A stretch of DNA of 64,000 nt from an uncultured Acetatifactor sp. GTDB lineage: Bacteria; Bacillota; Clostridia; Lachnospirales; Lachnospiraceae. Location: assembly GCA_949840885.1 (NCBI GenBank), contig CATKYJ010000009.1, positions 51,238-115,237 of the forward strand. The letters run 5' to 3'. The notes beneath the pieces are model-generated. The model searched no databases. It was not told the origin of the DNA and worked only from the letters and a program-made list of their open reading frames with translations. Shown piece by piece: positions 63,598 through 64,000 of the stretch (its first letter is position 1; every line of letters starts with the position of its first letter). Position numbers and translations under genes: made by a program.

Positions 63598-63885
63598 ATT
63601 GCAGTATATGTAATAAAAAGAAAATTATGAGTTGAATTTAAGAAAGTTTTTGGCTAAAAAGATTTATTGTAAAGAGCGTGATTTAAAAATGTAAATTCTG
63701 TTTGGGAACGATAACCCTAATACCATAAGGTGTCTTAGTTTCCGGTAGATACGGACACGGAAATCCTGCAAAGCCCGTAAACACGGCACTTTCGGCACTA
63801 CATAGGTTCCAAAGTTACATTATTTCCGTGTGCTTTTAGGGGCATTTTTACATTAGTGAGGGTACGAACGGTCGTTCTGGGGTTC

Positions 63886-63991
63886 TTTTGCCTGATAGTA
63901 TATACTCGCAGGCAAAACCCTTATACGAACACGGAAACTGCCTGTATTATCACGGAAACCCAATGGGAGTTTTCGTGATAATATAAGGGTT
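63886..63991. repeat. Right border palindromes of the AT-rich island
   Basis: TTTTGCCTG (63886-63894) and CAGGCAAAA (63909-63917) form one hairpin; TATTATCACGGAAAC (63945-63959) and GTTTTCGTGATAATA (63969-63983, one G-U) form another, nested in AACCCTTATA (63916-63925) / TATAAGGGTT (63982-63991). The stretch 63598-63885 contains no gene I can identify, only scattered ACACGGAAA-type motifs. The structure runs to the window edge. Confidence 0.8.
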
Positions 63992-64000
63992 CCCGTGTTT

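Overview
The window reads as a chromosomal segment of a moderately GC-rich, spore-lineage Firmicute, most likely a gut Lachnospiraceae. The clues are strong AGGAGG-type ribosome binding sites, a cysteine T-box leader, the order cysE-cysS-mrnC-rlmB-sigH, LplB/LplC/YesM/YesN-type sugar uptake genes, BspA-like leucine-rich surface proteins, pyruvate phosphate dikinase, and a Re-type citrate synthase beside an NADP isocitrate dehydrogenase. The placement is inferred from gene content and was not searched.

Layout. 1-1.1 kb: end of an M56 (BlaR1-type) sensor peptidase. 1.2-4.2 kb: the most distinctive locus, two tandem tRNA-mimicking RNAs read as bacterial Y RNAs (YrlA type), a small P-loop kinase and a Ro60/Rsr (TROVE plus vWA) protein. 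4.4-11.6 kb: a carbohydrate ABC importer without its ATPase, an endonuclease/exonuclease/phosphatase-fold enzyme and a YesM/YesN-like two-component pair. 11.6-16.7 kb: a short-chain dehydrogenase, tRNA-Met, a GNAT acetyltransferase, a DEAD-box helicase and ispF. 16.7-22.5 kb: T-box, cysE, cysS, mini-RNase III, rlmB, sigH and a metallo-beta-lactamase-fold hydrolase. 22.6-28 kb: an RND pump with a large coiled-coil insertion, a palindromic operator region and a TetR regulator. 28.4-29.3 kb: Rpn-type nuclease. 29.7-38.1 kb: two BspA-like proteins and a MATE exporter. 38.1-40 kb: SRAP/HMCES protein and a subtilisin-like protease. 40.1-43.8 kb: Re-citrate synthase, GntR regulator and isocitrate dehydrogenase, a route from oxaloacetate and acetyl-CoA toward 2-oxoglutarate (no aconitase here). 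44-46.7 kb: ArsR regulator, DUF5050-like protein and pheA. 46.8-53.7 kb: DUF815 ATPase, ppx, ppk1, maf, a HAD phosphatase and a small acidic protein. 53.8-56.7 kb, minus strand: PHP phosphoesterase and ABC-F ATPase. 57.1-60 kb: ppdK. 60-64 kb: an abruptly AT-rich island bordered by inverted repeats and hairpins, holding one large gene that fuses a metallophosphoesterase to a STAND-like P-loop NTPase, a plausible phage-defence gene.

The two regions most worth attention are the Ro60/Y RNA locus at 1.2-4.1 kb and the metallophosphoesterase-NTPase island at 60-64 kb. No CRISPR array, rRNA or integrase was seen.
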